This document shows, piece after piece, positions 40,482 through 48,759 of a DNA stretch of 64,000 bases. A model generated the notes under the pieces. That model did not search any database and was not told where the DNA came from. It worked only from the letters and a program-made list of their open reading frames with translations. The stretch lies in contig JAPWJZ010000009.1 of NCBI GenBank assembly GCA_028283745.1, positions 305,524 through 369,523 of the forward strand, given 5' to 3'. The stretch is from Micavibrio sp. (GTDB lineage Bacteria > Pseudomonadota > Alphaproteobacteria > Micavibrionales > UBA2020). The position numbers were made by a program, and so were the translations under genes. Numbering within the stretch: the stretch's first letter is position 1; each line of letters opens with the position of its first letter.

Positions 40482-40909
40482 CCAAGCGCAAAAGTATTGC
40501 CGCTGCCTGCTTGACCGCCAGCCTGACATTGCAGACGACGGTGGCAAACGCGCTTGTCTGCATCACCCCGCTGACATATGACCTGCAGCGGTTTCTAGAC
40601 GATTTAAAAATACATCTGACCGTTTGTGCCATTTGCATGGTTATCGCAGCCCTGATAACGGCAACTGTTTATGCCTTTCGCCGTAAAAAAAGAATATCGC
40701 GCCGGATGCTTTTGGCAACCGCGGTCCTGGCTTTCTTCGCGCTGCAAGCCGCGCTTTATTACCTTGCTGGCGCAGTGCAGATGAGTGGCAATTGCGGCTA
40801 TGAAAAACCTTGGGTGACCGAACTGGCGCGCCCTGCAAGCTGGGTTATTTGCGGCCTTGCAGCTTTCGTCCTTTATTCGCTGGTAAAACTGGCGCGGCGG
40901 AAAAAATAA
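40478..40909 (+). CDS. Hypothetical membrane protein
   Basis: 143 residues from a TTG at 40478 (LTKRKSIAAACLTAS), which overlaps the hisN stop; a GTG at 40460 is an alternative. An N-terminal signal-like helix is followed by LTVCAICMVIAALITATVYAF, MLLATAVLAFFALQAALYYLAG and WVICGLAAFVLYSLVKL. Cys residues lie in the extra-cytoplasmic parts. No family recognised. Probably translated from the hisN transcript. Confidence 0.55.
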   Translation: MTKRKSIAAACLTASLTLQTTVANALVCITPLTYDLQRFLDDLKIHLTVCAICMVIAALITATVYAFRRKKRISRRMLLATAVLAFFALQAALYYLAGAVQMSGNCGYEKPWVTELARPASWVICGLAAFVLYSLVKLARRKK

Positions 40910-40915
40910 AAAAAT

Positions 40916-40947
40916 CCGGCTGCATCGGACGTGGTCAATGCAGCCGG
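40916..40947 (-). terminator. Terminator after the lipoprotein gene
   Basis: Perfect 10-bp arms CCGGCTGCAT and ATGCAGCCGG around a 12-nt loop. On the minus strand it is followed by A and seven T. It is placed 29 bp after the lipoprotein stop and just after the plus-strand membrane gene. Confidence 0.85.
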
Positions 40948-40975
40948 GTCAAGGCTTCCCAGTAAAACTTGAAAT

Positions 40976-41773
40976 CTAGAACTTGTAGCCGGGGCCGGTG
41001 CCGAGCATTTTGACCTTGCCGCTTTGCAGGTCGAGGTGCGGGCCAACGCACGAGCCGACGCAGATTTTGCTTTCGGCGGATTTTGATGCGTGGCGCGGCG
41101 TTTCGCCGCTATCGGCAGGTGCATCGTTTGCATCCTCGCTATCTTCTGCGGCGCGTACGGCGGCCGGCCTTTTGCTGACGGGCTTGAGGTCGCTGACAAT
41201 CAGTCCGTAGGCGCCGCTTTCAAGATTGAAGCTTTCCTTGAAATCCGCGCTGAACACGCCTTCGCGCGACCGCACCAGAAAGGTTGCCAGCGTATAGGCA
41301 TTGTCGCAGTCGTTCAGGTAGGTTGCGGGCTCTTCAAACGTGTCGAAAACGTCGAAGCCCATTTTGCCGAATTTGTAGCGTGCATCGTGCTGGAAGGCTT
41401 TTTCGATTTTGCCGAGCAGCTTGTCTGCCACCGCGCTGTCCGGTTTGAATTCGCAGCTTTCATTCTTGGTTTTGCCCTCTACCGTCATGCTAACCCTGCG
41501 CAGCAGGCCATCGTCTTGCGTTGCCTGCACTTTGAAGGTGCATTGATCCGGCTCGGGGCCCGTAAGCGAATCGGGGGATTGCTGCCAGCAGCTTTCCTTC
41601 GCAACGACCGTTTCGCCAAGCGGCGCGAAGAAGGCGCGGGTCTTTTGCTCCACCTCCGCTTCTGTCGGGCGCGCGGCATTGGCTTTCGACGGCGTTTCGG
41701 CAGAATGACAGCCCGCCAGCAGGGCGGTTGCGAAGGCGAGGCTGAAGGCGGATTTTTTCAAAAAAGATGTCAT
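40976..41773 (-). CDS. Hypothetical lipoprotein
   Basis: 265 residues. The signal peptide MTSFLKKSAFSLAFATALLAG is followed by Cys in a lipobox (LAGC), then a Ser/Pro spacer. Several Cys occur in pairs (KESCWQQ, DQCTFKV, NESCEFK, YLNDCDNAY, ICVGSCVG), suggesting disulfides. AGGAAA lies 11 nt before the ATG. It follows a 48-residue ORF by 18 bp and probably shares its transcript. No family recognised. Confidence 0.7.
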   Translation of the reverse strand: MTSFLKKSAFSLAFATALLAGCHSAETPSKANAARPTEAEVEQKTRAFFAPLGETVVAKESCWQQSPDSLTGPEPDQCTFKVQATQDDGLLRRVSMTVEGKTKNESCEFKPDSAVADKLLGKIEKAFQHDARYKFGKMGFDVFDTFEEPATYLNDCDNAYTLATFLVRSREGVFSADFKESFNLESGAYGLIVSDLKPVSKRPAAVRAAEDSEDANDAPADSGETPRHASKSAESKICVGSCVGPHLDLQSGKVKMLGTGPGYKF

Positions 41774-41791
41774 GTCGCAGCGTTTCCTGAT

Positions 41792-41938
41792 TTATGAATT
41801 GCAAAAGATGAGCAGCAGGCACACGAAAAAGCAGGCCATCGTCACGCGGTCGGACGCGGACAGGCCTGGGGGTGCCGGACGGTCATCCGGATTATTTTGC
41901 CGTGAAGTATTGAGTGAATTATTTTTGGGGAGCGCCAT
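41792..41938 (-). CDS. 48-residue tail-anchored peptide gene
   Basis: ATG at 41938 preceded by AAAGGTGAAGG. The product has a polar, Pro-rich head (MALPKNNSLNTSRQNN) and a hydrophobic C-terminal segment MACFFVCLLLIFCNS with two Cys. It ends 18 bp before the lipoprotein gene, so the two form a likely operon. Together with the leader element and terminator upstream it looks like a regulated small protein. Confidence 0.5.
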   Translation of the reverse strand: MALPKNNSLNTSRQNNPDDRPAPPGLSASDRVTMACFFVCLLLIFCNS

Positions 41939-41969
41939 GTACCTTCACCTTTCAAAAAACAGCTGAAAC

Positions 41970-41988
41970 AAAAAGCGGGCAAAGCCGC
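41970..41988 (-). terminator. Terminator-like hairpin after element copy 2
   Basis: Minus strand: GCGGC, TTT loop, GCCCGC (one bulged C), then TTTTTG. It ends 31 nt before the ATG of the 48-residue ORF and 13 nt after the conserved element. It would either end an sRNA or act as an attenuator for the ORF-lipoprotein operon. Confidence 0.5.
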
Positions 41989-42001
41989 CAGACGTTTGAA
42001 A

Positions 42002-42092
42002 CTGTTTTTGCAGGTTGTGCCGGTTTTGATGTGCCTTGCGTGAAACCAAAATCGCTTTTGGAAAACCACAGGGCCCCGAAGGTGCACATTGC
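42002..42092 (-). ncRNA. Conserved leader/sRNA element, copy 2
   Basis: 91 nt, minus strand, in the 410-bp gap 41774-42183. It begins about 8 nt after a -10 box. It shares GCAATGTGCA, GGGGC, TGGTTTTCCA, TTTCACGC and the 19-base GCACAACCTGCAAAAACAG with the copy at 22622. Possible pairings in this copy are CCAAAA with TTTTGG and ATGTGC with GCACAT. The stems differ from copy 1 although the linear blocks agree, so conserved single-stranded sites may matter more than shape. Not recognised as a named RNA. Confidence 0.5.
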
Positions 42093-42100
42093 GTAGTATT

Positions 42101-42130
42101 GTTATACGCGATTCGGCCTTAATATGTCAA
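42101..42130 (-). promoter_or_regulatory. Promoter of element copy 2 with overlapping palindrome
   Basis: Minus strand: TTGACA at 42125-42130, 18-bp spacer, TATAAC at 42101-42106. The -35 box lies inside a perfect inverted repeat at 42115-42141 (GGCCTTAATAT, five-base loop, ATATTAAGGCC), which could be a repressor operator covering the promoter or the terminator of the gene ending at 42184. Confidence 0.6.
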
Positions 42131-42183
42131 ATATTAAGGCCTGACGCCGGAAACTTGCGAAGCTCCCGGCCCCCGCGCCCCTT

Positions 42184-42660
42184 TTAACTGAGCGACTGGC
42201 GCACGGCGGCGGTTTTTTTGGCAAGAGTATCGCGGCGCTGCGCTTCCTGCAGCACGGTCACGCGGTCTTTGGCTTCCCGCTTGTGGCGCTGGAAGTCGGC
42301 ATCCTGAAAACGGGCGGCGAATTTATTCACGCGGAAGGCAGCGGCGGCGAAAAGGGTTTTGCGGCTATAGGTTTTTTCCGGCAGCGCCTGTTCACCGGCG
42401 CGAAAGGCCATGGCGGCTTTTGTAAAACTTTGCTCCAGCGCGTCCAGCTTGGCGGCGGCGCGCGGCAGGTTGCCATTGCTGGCAAAATTTTTCGCGGCAA
42501 CCACGTCGCCTGCGGCATCGTAATAGGTTTTCCATTCGGTGGTTTTGTCACGCGCCATCAGGCGGTCTGCAAAGGTGCGGCGGCCCGCGCTTTCGGCGGC
42601 GGCATCAAAGGCGGCTTTCAGGCTGTCAAGCTGCTGCATAAGCGTTTCGGGCGCGGCCAT
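42184..42660 (-). CDS. Hypothetical 158-residue helical protein
   Basis: ATG at 42660 (MAAPETLMQQLDSLKAAFD), AAGGA 10 nt before it. It is Ala/Lys/Arg-rich and almost entirely helical, with no Cys, signal peptide or membrane segment. The longer frame upstream overlaps the lytic transglycosylase gene and looks like shadow. It is 76 bp after that gene, possibly in the same transcript. No family recognised. Confidence 0.6.
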   Translation of the reverse strand: MAAPETLMQQLDSLKAAFDAAAESAGRRTFADRLMARDKTTEWKTYYDAAGDVVAAKNFASNGNLPRAAAKLDALEQSFTKAAMAFRAGEQALPEKTYSRKTLFAAAAFRVNKFAARFQDADFQRHKREAKDRVTVLQEAQRRDTLAKKTAAVRQSLS

Positions 42661-42736
42661 GCGGGGCGTTCCTTCTGAAGAATGACTTTGTGTTGATGGC
42701 CGATAGTAGCAACACGCATAAAAAGCGTCAAATGGC

Positions 42737-44929
42737 TTAGCGGGCGAAAATATCGGCGGCGGTGGCCAGCTGCGGGCCTTTGCCGGGGCGCACATCCTGC
42801 GCCAGATACAGCGGCCAGTCGCCTTCGGCAACCTTATCAAGCGATTCCGTATCCTGATGATACTTGATGCGGTAGATCCAGTAATTCGCCAGCACGCGCT
42901 CCACAAAAATGCGGGTTTCGGCAACCGGAATGCTCTCAATGAACAGCAGCGGGTCATCGGAATAGCGCACGGTTTGCTCCCAGCGGCCAAGCTTGCCGGG
43001 GCCGGCGTTGTAGGCGACGGCAAGCTTGAACAGGTTGTTATCCACGTATTCGTTCTTCAGCAACTCGGCGAGATATTTTTGGCCAAGGTCGATGTTGATG
43101 CGCGGATCCTGCAGTTTTTCATGCGCCAAACTCTCGCCGTAAATGTTGGCGACATGGCGCGCGGTGTCCGGCATCAGCTGCATCAGGCCGACGGCGCCGG
43201 AGGATTTATTGCTCGCGCCCGGCTCGAACTTCGATTCCTGGCGGATGAAGGCGTAAACAAGCGCGCGGTCAACGCTGAAGCCGCGCTCCGGCGTCCACGG
43301 CACATCGGGGTAGAGGGCTGAATCATACAGCTCGCCATTGCGGCCGGTGAAGGTGGAGCCCATGCGCATGGAAAGCCCGGGCATGCCGTTGCCGTTCGCA
43401 ATGGCCAGCATGGCTTCCTGCATGGTATCGTTATCGCCGGGGTTGATCTGGCGCAGTTCCTGATCGGCAAGGTCGGGGCGCTCGGCATCCACCAGCGCGA
43501 GGGCGCGTTTACCGCCGGGCAGGGTAGACAGCGCCTTTACGTGCTTGTCCGTCAGCTCGGGCATGTTCCAGTTAAACCGCGCCTGCTCCATGCCCAGCGC
43601 CTTCATGGAAATAATGCCATAGAAGGTGCGCGGGAAATTGGCGGAGCGATGCAGCCAGTAGCTGACTTTTTCCGGCTGGTGCGCGCGCAGGTAAGACCGC
43701 GCCGCCCAATGCGCGCAGGCCGCAGACATCCAGGCCGACGTGCGGTTTGAATCTGCCGCCAGCGTGAAATATTTCGCGGCATCCGCATATTTGCCGAGCT
43801 GCCATGCGGAAAGCCCGCCGATCCAGCCGGCCAGCGGCACATCCTTGCCGGAACGGTCGGCGCTGGCGGCAGCGAGTTCAAACGATTTTGCAGTCTTGCC
43901 GTTGTAGAAGTACGAAGACGCGATGCTGGCGCGAAGCGAGTCATATTCGCCGGCATCAAACGTGTTCTTTGCCTGTTCGGCATCCAACCGGCGCAGCGCG
44001 GCGGTGGGGCTTTCGGACATGGCAAGGCTGACCGCCTTGATCACGTCGCGCTGGTGCGGGGTATGGCGGCGTTCGGCGATGTAGGGCTGCGCCAGCTGGC
44101 CGACATCAAAGTCATGGCGGCTGTAAACACCGCGGCCGATTTTGGGGGTTGCCAAAGCTTCCGCGCCCTTGGTCTTTTTCTTTTGCGCGAGGTCGGAAAT
44201 TTTTGCGGCGGCAGGAAGGTCCGCGTAGCGGGTCATCCAGTCGGCAAGTTCCTTGTAGGTCGCCGTATATTGCGGGCTGAGATAGCGCTGGCCCAGCACA
44301 TTGCCCATCAGGCGCATGTCGGCCAGCTTTTCAATTTCACCGTTGGCTTTGTCAAAGTCGCCCACATCCTGAAACGCGAAGATGTGCGCGTAGCGCGCCG
44401 CATCTTCATCCGACAGGCGGCGGGCGGAGCCAAGGTGGCTGAACATGCGCGTCAGCAGCGACGGTTCTTTATCCAGCACGGCAGGGTCAAGCCGCGCGCC
44501 CAGCGACGATGTCGCCGTGGTTCCCGACGGCGTAGCCGTGATGCCCGACGATGTCGCCGTGATGCCTGACGGCGCAGACGTGATATCCGCCGGATTTTCC
44601 GGGCGCATGGCAGAGCTGAGGATAAGAATGCCGGTATTGTTTTTTGAATTGTTTTTTGCGGCGGGCGCAATAGCCGCCACGTCATTCGCGGGCTTGCGCT
44701 GCGGGCGGGCATCCAGAATAAACGCAACCTTGGTGGCAGCTGCCGCAGGTTTTTTGTGCGCCACAGCCGCGGGATTCAGTTGCGTGACGGTCGCGCCAAC
44801 GGCCACCGCTGCGCTCGCGCCCGAAAGCGAAAGTGCGATGCAAAGCGTAGCCAAGAGATGTCTTCGCGGCCGTAAGGTGTCCAAAATCCGTTGCCTTATG
44901 TCATTAACTCCAGAGTGCCGAAGATGCAC
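42737..44929 (-). CDS. Soluble lytic murein transglycosylase (Slt type)
   Basis: About 730 residues; start uncertain (GTG at 44929 or TTG at 44944). A signal peptide (RRHLLATLCIALSLSGASAAVA) and a low-complexity Thr/Ser region precede a superhelical U domain of helix pairs (about 180-540). The C-terminal SLT domain has FIRQESKFEPGASNKSSGAVGLMQLMPDTA, with the catalytic Glu, and AVAYNAGPGKLGRW. It cleaves the glycan backbone of peptidoglycan in the periplasm. The low-complexity region contains a 21-bp tandem repeat. Confidence 0.93.
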   Translation of the reverse strand: MHLRHSGVNDIRQRILDTLRPRRHLLATLCIALSLSGASAAVAVGATVTQLNPAAVAHKKPAAAATKVAFILDARPQRKPANDVAAIAPAAKNNSKNNTGILILSSAMRPENPADITSAPSGITATSSGITATPSGTTATSSLGARLDPAVLDKEPSLLTRMFSHLGSARRLSDEDAARYAHIFAFQDVGDFDKANGEIEKLADMRLMGNVLGQRYLSPQYTATYKELADWMTRYADLPAAAKISDLAQKKKTKGAEALATPKIGRGVYSRHDFDVGQLAQPYIAERRHTPHQRDVIKAVSLAMSESPTAALRRLDAEQAKNTFDAGEYDSLRASIASSYFYNGKTAKSFELAAASADRSGKDVPLAGWIGGLSAWQLGKYADAAKYFTLAADSNRTSAWMSAACAHWAARSYLRAHQPEKVSYWLHRSANFPRTFYGIISMKALGMEQARFNWNMPELTDKHVKALSTLPGGKRALALVDAERPDLADQELRQINPGDNDTMQEAMLAIANGNGMPGLSMRMGSTFTGRNGELYDSALYPDVPWTPERGFSVDRALVYAFIRQESKFEPGASNKSSGAVGLMQLMPDTARHVANIYGESLAHEKLQDPRINIDLGQKYLAELLKNEYVDNNLFKLAVAYNAGPGKLGRWEQTVRYSDDPLLFIESIPVAETRIFVERVLANYWIYRIKYHQDTESLDKVAEGDWPLYLAQDVRPGKGPQLATAADIFAR
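44504..44587. repeat. 21-bp tandem repeat inside the lytic transglycosylase gene
   Basis: Four imperfect 21-bp units (44504-44524, 44525-44545, 44546-44566, 44567-44587), of the form cGACGATGTCGCCGTGATGCC. They encode a seven-residue Ser-Gly-Ile-Thr-Ala-Thr-Ser/Pro repeat between signal peptide and helical domain. The period is a multiple of three, so copy number can vary without a frameshift. Confidence 0.75.
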
Positions 44930-45090
44930 AAACAGGTAGCCCAAAAAAAAGTTCTTTGCAAATTTTTACATAATTATAAAAATTCAAAGGTTAAAACAGT
45001 CCCTTATCCACAGGATCAAGAATTATATTATGGGAAATATATTGCGACTCAGGCCCTAACCACCCCGTTTCGGGCGGGAGATTCGCGGTG

Positions 45091-45957
45091 TCAGGGAAGT
45101 ATTTTCAGCTCACGCAGGCGCGCTTTCAGCTTCAATAAATCCGCCCAGGCGAGGCTTTTTTGCTGGGGTGACCGCAGTAAATACGCGGGATGGAAAATGG
45201 GCAGTGCCGGAATAGGCGCGGCCATGCCTTCGGACTGGTAACTTGTCCAGCGACCGCGCAGGCGGGTAATGCCTTCCGTTGTCTGCAGCAGCGCTTTTGC
45301 GGAAACGCCACCCACAAACAGTACCACGGCCGGGTTCACCAGCTCGATATGCCGCTGGATGAAGGGCAGGCTCAAGGCAATTTCGGCATCGGACGGGTTG
45401 CGGTTGCCGGGGGGCCGCCAGTTGATGACGTTACTTATATATATAGTCTCGTCGCGGTTAAGGCCGATTGCGCCCATCATGCGGTCAAGCAGCTGGCCGC
45501 TGATGCCGACAAAGGGACGGCCAATGCGGTCCTCGTCTGCACCCGGGGCTTCGCCTACCAGCATCACGCGGGCGGCTGGGTTGCCATCGGCAAAGACCAT
45601 TTGCGTGGCGGTGCGTTTGATGGAAAGACCCTTAAAGTCTTCAAGTGCCTGTTTTAATTCATCAATTGTATTGGCTGCGGCGGCCATGGCTTTTGCATCG
45701 CCAATTGCCTCGAAGGAACCGGGGTTTGCATCCACCGCAGGGGCGGCTGGAGCTTTCATGCCGGGCAGGTTTAAGGGGGGCAGCGGCGCGCGCGCGCCTT
45801 CGGCTACAGGCGCTTCACCTTGGGCGGCATAGGAAACGACGGCGGGTTTATCGGCCAGCTTGGTCCGGTCAATGGGGGCATCGCCGGTCGCCTCATCGAC
45901 GCCGACATCCGCATACCATTGCAATAGTGCCGCTGCCGAATAATCGTCGAGCGCCAT
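45091..45957 (-). CDS. Uracil-DNA glycosylase family 4/5-like protein lacking cysteines
   Basis: 288 residues from the ATG at 45957 ([20 protein letters not shown]), preceded by AGGGG. Glycosylase motifs are present: [20 protein letters not shown] (motif A), [26 protein letters not shown] and IFHPAYLLR (motif B). It would remove uracil from DNA. Family 4 enzymes usually bind a 4Fe-4S cluster through four Cys, but this protein has no Cys at all: the first site reads [10 protein letters not shown] and the later one [10 protein letters not shown]. The N-terminal 90 residues are Ala/Pro-rich, as in other alphaproteobacterial members. Confidence 0.85.
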   Translation of the reverse strand: MALDDYSAAALLQWYADVGVDEATGDAPIDRTKLADKPAVVSYAAQGEAPVAEGARAPLPPLNLPGMKAPAAPAVDANPGSFEAIGDAKAMAAAANTIDELKQALEDFKGLSIKRTATQMVFADGNPAARVMLVGEAPGADEDRIGRPFVGISGQLLDRMMGAIGLNRDETIYISNVINWRPPGNRNPSDAEIALSLPFIQRHIELVNPAVVLFVGGVSAKALLQTTEGITRLRGRWTSYQSEGMAAPIPALPIFHPAYLLRSPQQKSLAWADLLKLKARLRELKILP

Positions 45958-46111
45958 CAAGGCCCCTGTTCCTTCAAAGTTCTTCCCCGAAAACTTAGAT
46001 GATGCCGCCAAGCAGAGTCAAGAAACCCCAAGGGGCCCATTGCTTTATTCACTATCGCTTTTCCAAAGCCGCTGGTTTAGCTTTTAGCTGAACAAAAGAG
46101 GGATTTACATT

Positions 46112-47743
46112 ATGGATACTCAGCAGCGTGACGTCATGACCTATGATGTAGTGATTGTCGGCGCCGGCCCCTCCGGCCTGTCGACTGCCATTCGCCTCAA
46201 GCAGCTGAAGCCAGACCTCACCGTCTGCATCCTTGAAAAGGGTTCGGAAGTCGGCGCACATATTTTGTCAGGCGCTGTCATTGAACCCCGCGCACTGAAC
46301 GAGCTGATCCCCGACTGGAAGGAAAAAGGCGCGCCGCTGAAAGTGGAGCCGAACGACGACCGTTTTTATTTCCTCACGAAAACAAAAGCCATTCGCCTGC
46401 CCCTGCCCCCGCCCATGCACAACAAGGGCAACTACATTGCCAGCCTTGGCGTGTTCTGCCGCTGGCTGGCGGAACACGCGACCAACCTCGGCGTTGAAAT
46501 TTACGCAGGTTTCGCCGCCGCCGAAGTGCTGTATGACGACAAGGGCGCGGTAAAGGGCGTTGCCACCGGCGATATGGGCATTGGCAAGAACGGCGAAAAA
46601 ACCGCCGCCTACCAGCCCGGCATGGAGCTGCACGCCAAGCAGACCATTTTTGCCGAAGGCTGCCACGGGTCGCTGACCAAAACACTGTTCAAAAAATTTC
46701 ACCTCCGGAAAGATGCCGACCCGCAAACCTACGGGCTTGGCGTGAAGGAACTGTGGGAAGTGAAGCCCGAGAAGTTCCGCCAAGGCCTCGTCGTCCATAC
46801 CGCCGGCTGGCCGATGGATTCCAAAACCTACGGCGGTTCGTGGATGTACCACTGGGAAAACAACATCGTCTCCATCGGCTTCGTGACGGGGCTTGATTAC
46901 GAGAACCCGTACCTGTCACCCTTCAATGAAATGCAGCGTTTCAAGACGCACCCGTTTATTCGCGACTTCCTTGAAGGCGGCAAACGCGTCAGCTATGGCG
47001 CGCGCGCCATTTCGGAAGGCGGGCTGCAATCCATGCCCAAGCTTTCCTTCCCCGGCGGCGTGCTGGTGGGGGATACCGCGGGCTTCCTCAATACGCCCAA
47101 AATCAAGGGCACGCATGCCGCCATGAAATCCGGGATGCTGGCGGCGGAAGCGATCAACGTGATGTTCATGAACGGCGACCCCGCCGGCCTTGAATGCACG
47201 GATTATAAAATTCTGTTCGACCGCAGCTGGCTGAAAAAAGAACTGCACCATGTGCGCAACATCCGCCCCAGCTTCCGCTGGGGGTTTATTGCGGGCTTTA
47301 TCTATTCCGCCATCGACACGGTTTTCCTGCGCGGCCGCGCACCGTGGACGCTGAAGAACCATGCGGACTGGAACACACTGAAAAAAGCCAAGGACAGCAA
47401 AAAAATCGACTATCCGAAGCCGGATGGCGTCTTGACGTTCGACCGCCTTTCTTCCGTCTTCATTTCCAACACCAACCATGAAGAAGACCAGCCCAGCCAC
47501 CTGAAGCTGCGCGATGCTTCCGTGCCCATCGGCGTGAACCTGCCTGAATGGGATGAACCGGCGCAGCGCTACTGCCCCGCCGGCGTCTACGAAGTGGTGG
47601 CGGATGCCGACGGCAAGCCGAAATTCCAGATCAACGCGCAAAACTGCGTGCATTGCAAAACCTGCGACATTAAAGACCCCAGCCAGAACATTGACTGGAC
47701 CGTGCCGCAGGGCGGCGGCGGGCCGAACTATTCAAATATGTAA
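46112..47743 (+). CDS. Electron-transfer-flavoprotein:ubiquinone oxidoreductase
   Basis: 543 residues. FAD-binding YDVVIVGAGPSGLSTAIRLKQ at the N-terminus, GCHGSLTK, quinone/membrane region GFVTGLDYENPYLSPFNEMQRFKTHP, and the C-terminal 4Fe-4S ligands AQNCVHCKTCDIKDP plus the earlier YCPAGVYE. It passes electrons from ETF (fatty acid and amino acid oxidation) to ubiquinone at the cytoplasmic membrane. GAGGGA precedes the ATG. It is followed after 40 bp by the Tat-exported methyltransferase. Confidence 0.95.
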   Translation: MDTQQRDVMTYDVVIVGAGPSGLSTAIRLKQLKPDLTVCILEKGSEVGAHILSGAVIEPRALNELIPDWKEKGAPLKVEPNDDRFYFLTKTKAIRLPLPPPMHNKGNYIASLGVFCRWLAEHATNLGVEIYAGFAAAEVLYDDKGAVKGVATGDMGIGKNGEKTAAYQPGMELHAKQTIFAEGCHGSLTKTLFKKFHLRKDADPQTYGLGVKELWEVKPEKFRQGLVVHTAGWPMDSKTYGGSWMYHWENNIVSIGFVTGLDYENPYLSPFNEMQRFKTHPFIRDFLEGGKRVSYGARAISEGGLQSMPKLSFPGGVLVGDTAGFLNTPKIKGTHAAMKSGMLAAEAINVMFMNGDPAGLECTDYKILFDRSWLKKELHHVRNIRPSFRWGFIAGFIYSAIDTVFLRGRAPWTLKNHADWNTLKKAKDSKKIDYPKPDGVLTFDRLSSVFISNTNHEEDQPSHLKLRDASVPIGVNLPEWDEPAQRYCPAGVYEVVADADGKPKFQINAQNCVHCKTCDIKDPSQNIDWTVPQGGGGPNYSNM

Positions 47744-47783
47744 CTTGAGGCTATTTTAACGGCGATTTTTTAAGGGCATCCAT

Positions 47784-48755
47784 ATGAACCGGCGTTCTTT
47801 TATGCAACTGCTTTCCGCATTGGTCGCGGCGGGCGTTATTCCGCATGCATTTGCGGCAGATGAACAAGTCGCAACGACATTTGTCACAGGCCATTCGGCG
47901 GAATCAAACTTCAAAAGCGTGTATAATAACCCGGGCCTGCGCAACAGCTTCTTCGGCTTCCTGAAGAACGTCTACAGCATTTACCCGCCCGAAAAATTCC
48001 ACGCCATGATCGCGGAGATTACCGCCAGCAACGATACCGACGCCGCAATTTACAAGGAACTCCAGCGTCGCCTGCCGGAAGTAAAATCATTCCTGCAGCC
48101 CGTCACCCGCGCCCTGCCCACATTGGCACACCAGAAAGATGTCCTGACATCGCAGGTGGGGGAGCTGACACAAGACCACCCGCACGCAGATGGCTACATG
48201 GAAATCGGCACCACCGGCCGTTATGTGCATGGCGTCACCAAGGTTGCGGGCGTGAAGGGCAAGATTTATCTGCTGCATACGGCGCGACCGCAGTTTTTCT
48301 CCCTCGATGACATTGTCGACCGCGGGCAATTGACGCGCATCGGCAAGTTTGTCGACATGGGGGATTATAAACAAATCTCCAGCGACGCCGTGCCGGATGA
48401 AAGCCTGGACCTGATTACCAACTTCATCGGCTTCCACCACGCAAAACCGGAAGACCGCGACGCCTTTATCTCCTCCGTCGTGAAGAAACTCCGCCCCGGC
48501 GGCAGGCTTATTCTGCGCGACCATGATGTGGATAGCGAAAATATGCGCTATATCGTGGCGCTGGCGCACGATGTATTCAACGCAGGGCTTGATGTGCCGC
48601 TGACAATCGACGAAGAAGAAGTGCGCAACTTTACGACCGTGCCGCAAATTGAAGAAGCGCTGCACAAACAGGGAATGACCCGCACCGGCAACAAGCTGCT
48701 GCAGGAAGGCGACCCGACGCAGAATACTCTCATGCTGTTTGTAAAGGCGGCGTAA
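47784..48755 (+). CDS. Tat-exported class I SAM-dependent methyltransferase-like protein
   Basis: 323 residues. The N-terminus MNRRSFMQLLSALVAAGVIP plus the AFA cleavage site is a twin-arginine signal. A methyltransferase-like Rossmann domain follows: DGYMEIGTTGRYVHG in place of motif I, FVDMGDYKQISSDAVPDESLDLITNFIGFHHA (motif II and post-II) and VKKLRPGGRLILRDHDV (motif III). Export is odd because SAM is cytoplasmic, so the protein may bind another ligand, or the signal may be kept as an anchor. Four base pairs separate it from the FAD oxidase gene, so both are translated together. Confidence 0.78.
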   Translation: MNRRSFMQLLSALVAAGVIPHAFAADEQVATTFVTGHSAESNFKSVYNNPGLRNSFFGFLKNVYSIYPPEKFHAMIAEITASNDTDAAIYKELQRRLPEVKSFLQPVTRALPTLAHQKDVLTSQVGELTQDHPHADGYMEIGTTGRYVHGVTKVAGVKGKIYLLHTARPQFFSLDDIVDRGQLTRIGKFVDMGDYKQISSDAVPDESLDLITNFIGFHHAKPEDRDAFISSVVKKLRPGGRLILRDHDVDSENMRYIVALAHDVFNAGLDVPLTIDEEEVRNFTTVPQIEEALHKQGMTRTGNKLLQEGDPTQNTLMLFVKAA

Positions 48756-48759
48756 CACC

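Noticed and set aside
44504..44587. A CRISPR-like array
   Set aside because: Units are contiguous 21-bp repeats without spacers, lie in a coding frame, and no cas genes are near.
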